From Scatosoma sp045644545 (lineage in GTDB: Bacteria > Bacillota > Clostridia > Christensenellales > Borkfalkiaceae): 21,180 nucleotides of DNA. The notes beneath the pieces were generated by a model. That model saw only the letters and a list, made by a program, of their open reading frames with translations. It made no database searches and was not told the DNA's origin. This document shows positions 14,129 through 21,180 of this stretch, in pieces. The stretch's first letter is position 1. Every line of letters begins with the position of its first letter. Location: NCBI GenBank assembly GCA_045644545.1, contig JAZRHC010000012.1, positions 1 to 21,180 of the forward strand, read 5' to 3'. A program made the position numbers and the translations under genes.

Positions 14129-15964
14129 TTATATCTTATAATATTCGTGTAGCATACTCTTCAAAACTTCGATCTGCTTTTGCATTGCGCGACCTTTGTC
14201 CGTTTCTTTAACGAGCACGCGCGAGCGGTAAAGCTTCACCGTTCTTACGCTGCTTTTGAATTCCGCTTCGCCGTTTTCCGCTTCCTCTTTGGAAAAATCG
14301 GGAGAATGAGAGGCGAGAAAAAGACCTTGCGAGTTATGTATCAAAGTATACCCGCCGATCCCCGTCTTTTCGTGGTAGGCTTTGGAGAAACCGCCGTCGA
14401 TCGTGATATGTCTGCCTTTGCCGCTGTCCGCGCGCTCGCCGTCTTTTACCTTGACGGGCACGTGCCCGTTGACAATCGTGGAATACTCCCAATTGAGCCC
14501 GAATTCTTTCAAAACCTTGATACAATAATTCTCTTCCTTAACGAAATCGTAGTATTTATCCTTGTTCTCGATCTCCATACGCCCTTCAAAATAGCGGGTA
14601 TATACGCACATTTTATCTCTGCCGTAAACGGGAGATTTTTTTCCGCACCATAAATACCACATATAATCCACGGAATATGCGTCCTTTTTCGAAGCGTCGC
14701 GCACGAGCTTTTCAAGGCGGTCGTAAAGCGCTTTGCCCGCGAATTTTTCTTTGCCCACGGGCGCGTAGGAAAACGACCCGTCCGCTTCCGTCGGAATACA
14801 GCCGTGAAGCAACAGATTGCCGTTTGCTACCTTATACATACTCCCCTTTGTGAGCATAAAGCCGATATCTTCGGCGAGGCGTTTATTGTGAACGAACTCC
14901 TCGGTGAGAATATCGATCAGCGCGCTTTCCTTTTCAGTCAAGGTATCCGAAGGATATAGAATCCTGTCGTCCATTTCAAACTCGGGGTGCGCTTTGATCA
15001 ACTGATTTTCTATCTTTAACTGAATGACGGTGATCGCCTTGGTCATTTTTGCGAGCAGATCGTTCTTCTCGAAGTCGCTTTCCTTGCCGTAAACTTCGGA
15101 AATGGAAAACGCGGAAGTATCGTCGTCGCCGTACTCTTCAAGCGCGAAGGTGACCAGCGGACGAAGGTTGATCCCGTAGCCTCTTTCCAGTCCTCCGAGC
15201 GTGCGATAGGCGCAATTGATGCGAATTGCGTTACAAACGCACGCCTTATTTCCAAAGTGCGCGCCCATCCACAAAAGGTCGTGATTGCCCCATTGAATAT
15301 CCACGGAATGATAGTTTTTCAGCATATCCATAATCTGCGCCGCGCCGTTGCCACGGTCGTAAATATCCCCTACGATATGCATATGATCCACCGCAAGCCG
15401 CGAGATGACTCCCGAAATTGCGACGATAAATTTGTCCGCGTTCCCGAGCTCTATGATCCCTTCTATGATATGACTGTAATACTCCGATTTGACGATACTG
15501 TGATCGGGCATATTAATCAGCTCGTCGATAATGTACTGATAATTTTTGGGAAGCGCTTTTCTCACCTTCGAGCGGGTATATTTCGCCGCCACCAGCTTCG
15601 CCACTTCAATGAGCCTGTGCAGGATAATGCGGTATTCCCTCGTCATATCGTCCGTTTGTTTTTTGAGGGCTTCCAGCCGCTTTTCGGGATAATAGATCAA
15701 GGTTGCCAGCTCGTTTTTCGCCGCGACGGTCAACCCGTCGCCGAACGCAAGGTCAATCTTAGTGCGAATAACGCCCGAGGCGTTTTTTAAAATATGCCGA
15801 AAGGCTTCCGCTTCTCCGTGCAAGTCGCTTAAAAAATGCTCCGTGCCCTTGGGCAAGTTCAAGATCGCTTGCAGGTTGATAATTTCCGTCATTACCTCCT
15901 GCGCGTTTTTATACTGTTTTGACAACAGCTCGTAAATTTCCGTCCTGTTTTGAAATTCGTGCAT
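14129..15964 (-). CDS. fbp: fructose-1,6-bisphosphatase, class III
   Basis: Hydrolyses fructose-1,6-bisphosphate to fructose-6-phosphate for gluconeogenesis. It is the Bacillota-type class III enzyme with a calcineurin-like phosphoesterase core: SDLHGE (46-51), GDIYDRG (199-205), GNHD (226-229) and NGHVPV with the distal histidine near residue 500. The long insertion between the first two blocks is normal for the class. At 611 residues it is somewhat shorter than the ~640-670 of Bacillus homologues. AGAGGAAAA precedes the ATG and the gene has its own promoter. It lies directly upstream of the hexuronate operon but is separated from it by the uxaB promoter. The link is metabolic: growth on uronates gives only C3 products, so hexose phosphate must be remade. 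Confidence 0.96.
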   Translation of the reverse strand: MHEFQNRTEIYELLSKQYKNAQEVMTEIINLQAILNLPKGTEHFLSDLHGEAEAFRHILKNASGVIRTKIDLAFGDGLTVAAKNELATLIYYPEKRLEALKKQTDDMTREYRIILHRLIEVAKLVAAKYTRSKVRKALPKNYQYIIDELINMPDHSIVKSEYYSHIIEGIIELGNADKFIVAISGVISRLAVDHMHIVGDIYDRGNGAAQIMDMLKNYHSVDIQWGNHDLLWMGAHFGNKACVCNAIRINCAYRTLGGLERGYGINLRPLVTFALEEYGDDDTSAFSISEVYGKESDFEKNDLLAKMTKAITVIQLKIENQLIKAHPEFEMDDRILYPSDTLTEKESALIDILTEEFVHNKRLAEDIGFMLTKGSMYKVANGNLLLHGCIPTEADGSFSYAPVGKEKFAGKALYDRLEKLVRDASKKDAYSVDYMWYLWCGKKSPVYGRDKMCVYTRYFEGRMEIENKDKYYDFVKEENYCIKVLKEFGLNWEYSTIVNGHVPVKVKDGERADSGKGRHITIDGGFSKAYHEKTGIGGYTLIHNSQGLFLASHSPDFSKEEAENGEAEFKSSVRTVKLYRSRVLVKETDKGRAMQKQIEVLKSMLHEYYKI

Positions 15965-16000
15965 TTTTTTCCTCTTATTTTGAATATTTACGGTAAAAAC

Positions 16001-16029
16001 AGTATACCATATTTTTCCGAAAATTGCAA
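16001..16029 (-). promoter_or_regulatory. sigma-A promoter of fbp
   Basis: On the minus strand TTGCAA (16024-16029), 17 bases, TATACT (16001-16006), with TG one base before the -10 box. The uxaB/GH28 upstream motif is absent here. Confidence 0.8.
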
Positions 16030-16069
16030 CGAAATCCCTCCGTAAAGAACTCCGCGCGTTTGTTCAGCA

Positions 16070-17470
16070 TTATTCCTTACAAATTAAATTTTTCACGTCC
16101 TTGAACACGAACGGCTCGCGCGCGTCCTCGCGATCCGTTTGAATCGTTACGTTCTCCAAAGTCAGCCCGTCGATATGGCGGAAGAAAATCCCTTTTGCAG
16201 GCAGGATTCGCCCGTAAACGTATACTTCGGGATAGTCCTGCGCTTCTTCGGGCACTTCTTTTTTATATTCCTTCACCCCGCCGTCAAGCACGAATTTCAC
16301 GTTCCTGAGCGTGATGTTTTCCAAGGGGCTTTCTTCGAGCCCGCAAACGTTGGAAGTGATCTGCCAATCGCTATACCGCGAATTTGCCAAAGCGGTGTCG
16401 TCGAAGTTTTCCGCCGTGCCGAAAATCCAAGGATATTGCACGGTATCTCCCGCTTTATACGAAAAATAATTCCAAGCAATCACTTCGTACGGCTCGTACG
16501 GCCCTTCCGCGACGATGTTTTCCAGCAAAACGTTTTTAATCTGCCCAAGCTCGCGCCCCTCAGGACCGCGCATACGCTTGCCGATATGAATAAACAACGG
16601 CGTGCCTACGTTCTTCATTTTGATATTGCGAAGCGTGAGCCCGTCGATCACCGCGCCGTCTACGCTTTCAACGGCGATACCCGTGATTCGCGTTTCGCGG
16701 ATATCGATATTTTCAACGAGAATATCTTCAAATCCCCCGTTAGTTTCCGTGCCGAATTTAATCGCGTTGCAACGGCTCTTTACTCTGCAATCCCAAACCT
16801 TGATATCCTTGCAAATATCCAAACGGTTGAGCGTGTACGAGCTTTTGAACACGATCCCGTCGTCTCCCGTTTCGATATCGCAATCGTGAATACGCACGTT
16901 CTTGGAATTATCGGGCGAAATCCCGTCGATATACACCCGCATTTTTAAGCCGTAGATATCCACGTTTTCACAGCCCGCAAAATACACGGCAAGGTCGGTG
17001 ACGTTATTGATCGTGAGCGAATGGATCTCAACGTTTTTACAGTTTTTAAGGGAAATACATTTCGGGCCTCTGTGCTTAATCGCTTCACCTCGCACGCCGT
17101 CCTCGTCCCAAATCGAGCGCATATCGATCTCGCCCGCGCCGTAGATACCGATATTTTCCAGATCGCGCCCAACGAACATCGCGTGATCGAAATAGGTGTG
17201 CGATTCGTCCTGATAGGCGGGATAGTCAATCGTTTCTTGCGGTGCGTAGGCATAATAATCCAAGCATCCGAGAATCTTCGCGCCCTCGTCGACGAAGATT
17301 TTTACGTTGCTTTTCAAAAATACCGTGGAGAGCACGTATTCCCCTTTTGAAAAAAAGACGACTCCACCTTGTTTTGCGCAATCGTCGATGGCGTTTTGTA
17401 CGGCTTGACTGTTTAACGTGACCCCGTCGGCAACCGCGCCGTAATCACGTACGTTAAATAATTTTTGCAT
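16070..17470 (-). CDS. GH28-like polygalacturonase, intracellular
   Basis: Right-handed parallel beta-helix protein of the glycoside hydrolase 28 type, expected to release galacturonate from pectic oligosaccharides. The pectate-lyase-like start FNVRDYGAVADG (5-16) is followed by repeated N-x-x-I/L turns. Catalytic-region motifs are DGISPDNS (Asp187 at the NTD position) and TGDDGI (Asp203, Asp204). The usual GHG histidine position reads SRCNAIKFG (232-240), with no histidine, and no clear RIK motif is seen, so it is a divergent subgroup. There is no signal peptide, which implies action on imported oligomers in the cytoplasm. AAGGAG precedes the ATG. It is a single-gene unit with a promoter and the motif shared with uxaB. 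An alternative is another pectin-backbone hydrolase such as a rhamnogalacturonan or exo-acting enzyme. Confidence 0.88.
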   Translation of the reverse strand: MQKLFNVRDYGAVADGVTLNSQAVQNAIDDCAKQGGVVFFSKGEYVLSTVFLKSNVKIFVDEGAKILGCLDYYAYAPQETIDYPAYQDESHTYFDHAMFVGRDLENIGIYGAGEIDMRSIWDEDGVRGEAIKHRGPKCISLKNCKNVEIHSLTINNVTDLAVYFAGCENVDIYGLKMRVYIDGISPDNSKNVRIHDCDIETGDDGIVFKSSYTLNRLDICKDIKVWDCRVKSRCNAIKFGTETNGGFEDILVENIDIRETRITGIAVESVDGAVIDGLTLRNIKMKNVGTPLFIHIGKRMRGPEGRELGQIKNVLLENIVAEGPYEPYEVIAWNYFSYKAGDTVQYPWIFGTAENFDDTALANSRYSDWQITSNVCGLEESPLENITLRNVKFVLDGGVKEYKKEVPEEAQDYPEVYVYGRILPAKGIFFRHIDGLTLENVTIQTDREDAREPFVFKDVKNLICKE

Positions 17471-17501
17471 AAATACGCTCCTTGTGTACTCTTACGCAAA
17501 C

Positions 17502-17530
17502 ATTATAACATAAATTTTTTCCTTTCGCAA
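17502..17530 (-). promoter_or_regulatory. sigma-A promoter of the GH28 gene
   Basis: On the minus strand TTGCGA (17525-17530), 17 bases, TATAAT (17502-17507). The -35 box is weaker than at ilvE or the symporter, as often seen at activated promoters. Confidence 0.8.
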
Positions 17531-17543
17531 TAAAAAAAAGGAT

Positions 17544-17568
17544 AAAAAGCCGTAAAATTACATAAATC
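17544..17568 (-). promoter_or_regulatory. candidate operator, copy 2 (upstream of GH28)
   Basis: The plus strand reads AAAAAGCCGTAAA then ATTACATAAATC. It matches the uxaB copy except for one substitution and one inserted A, and keeps the arms GTAA/TTAC. It lies 13 bases upstream of the GH28 -35 box. The shared 12-base core ATTACATAAATC is 26 bases from this -35 and 27 from that of uxaB. Confidence 0.55.
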
Positions 17569-17587
17569 TTATCGTTTTATAGCTTTT

Positions 17588-17765
17588 CCCCTCGATCTTT
17601 TCAATGCTTAATGCTCAATGCTTAATGCAAAATGATTGATTAAATTTTACCGCCATTCTGCATTCCGCACTCTGCACTCTGCATTCCTCTCTCGTCATTC
17701 TGAGCGAAGCCGAAGAATCCCCTCGACCTTTCCAATGCATAATGCTCAATACATAATGCAAAATT
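17588..17765. repeat. composite intergenic repeat upstream of nifJ
   Basis: Two 47-base imperfect direct repeats, 17588-17634 and 17719-17765, match at 41 positions. Each starts CCCCTCGA and runs into AATGC(T/A)TAATGCTCAAT units. Between them is a run of CTGCATTC/CTGCACT units (about 17656-17688). After it comes TCATTCTGAGCGAAGCCGAA (about 17697-17716), whose translation HSERSRRIP is a familiar signature of dispersed repeats in many bacterial genomes. The plus frame stays open into nifJ, but I see no ribosome binding site inside. The 345-base gap between GH28 and nifJ thus holds a promoter, a motif, this repeat and the nifJ leader. Confidence 0.8.
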
Positions 17766-17780
17766 TCCTCCGATTTCGGA

Positions 17781-17786
17781 TATACT
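17781..17786 (+). promoter_or_regulatory. candidate -10 box for nifJ
   Basis: TATACT lies 30 bases before the nifJ ATG. The matching -35 region (GCAAAA, inside the second repeat copy) is poor, so the call is tentative. Confidence 0.45.
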
Positions 17787-17804
17787 ATGGAAAACGCTTT
17801 TTAC

Positions 17805-17810
17805 GGAGGT
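17805..17810 (+). promoter_or_regulatory. ribosome binding site deciding the nifJ start
   Basis: GGAGGT, five bases before the ATG at 17816, within TTTACGGAGGTATTTTATG. It rules against an in-frame start 180 bases upstream in the repeat. Confidence 0.9.
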
Positions 17811-17815
17811 ATTTT

Positions 17816-21142
<3,327 letters not shown>

Positions 21143-21166
21143 GGCTCGCGAAAAAACGCAAAAACA

Positions 21167-21180
21167 CCCCCGCGCGGGGG
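21167..21180 (+). terminator. probable nifJ terminator, cut by window edge
   Basis: CCCCC-GCGC-GGGGG hairpin beginning 24 bases after the nifJ stop and preceded by an A-rich run, as in bidirectional terminators. The T-run would lie beyond the window end. Confidence 0.65.

Noticed and set aside
17588..17765. CRISPR-like array
   Set aside because: Repeat units are imperfect and AATGC-based, spacers are not of uniform length, and no cas gene is present.
17636..17815. N-terminal extension of NifJ by 60 residues
   Set aside because: The added residues are encoded by repeats and lack PFOR similarity; a strong GGAGGT stands before the ATG at 17816.

Overview
This window looks like a chromosomal segment of an anaerobic, low-to-mid G+C member of the Bacillota, probably a gut Clostridia lineage. 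The evidence is a leucine T-box leader, a glycine riboswitch, sigma-A type promoters with 17-base spacers, strong AGGAGG-type ribosome binding sites, a class III fructose-bisphosphatase and a pyruvate:ferredoxin oxidoreductase. The species cannot be named from the sequence alone. All genes but the last are on the minus strand.

Region 1 (1-3161) is branched-chain amino acid metabolism. It holds leuA, cut by the left window edge and controlled by a T-box whose specifier reads CTC (Leu), and ilvE with its own promoter. The gap between them carries a dispersed-type repeat with a perfect 25-base direct repeat.

Region 2 (3208-5128) is a sodium:amino-acid symporter of the AGCS family. Its leader has a perfect consensus promoter, a single-aptamer glycine riboswitch and an intrinsic terminator. 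A 7-base complementarity between aptamer and terminator suggests glycine turns the transporter off.

Region 3 (5215-14076) is a probable hexuronate operon read right to left: uxaB, uxaA, a PPi-type phosphofructokinase, uxaC, a NodB-type deacetylase, kdgA, an unrelated-looking lipoprotein gene, and kdgK. Together uxaC, uxaB, uxaA, kdgK and kdgA take galacturonate through tagaturonate, altronate, 2-keto-3-deoxygluconate (KDG) and its 6-phosphate (KDPG) to pyruvate and glyceraldehyde-3-phosphate. No uronate transporter, mannonate branch or transcription regulator is present in the window.

Region 4 (14129-17568) holds fbp (class III FBPase) and an intracellular GH28-like pectin hydrolase, each with its own promoter. 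A near-identical 24-25 base sequence lies at almost the same distance upstream of the -35 boxes of both the GH28 gene and the uxa operon. It is absent from the other promoters here and is the best candidate for a shared operator.

Region 5 (17588-21180) is a composite intergenic repeat followed by the plus-strand nifJ gene and the start of its terminator.

Functionally the segment fits a pectin-to-pyruvate module. GH28 would release galacturonate from oligogalacturonides, the uxa/kdg operon would degrade it, and PFOR would oxidise the pyruvate. The PPi-type PFK and FBPase would rebuild hexose phosphates from triose phosphate, which growth on uronates demands. I found no CRISPR array, rRNA, tRNA, insertion sequence or phage gene, and no clearly new defence or mobile system. 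The least explained items are the shared promoter-upstream motif, the lipoprotein gene inside the operon, and the repeats.
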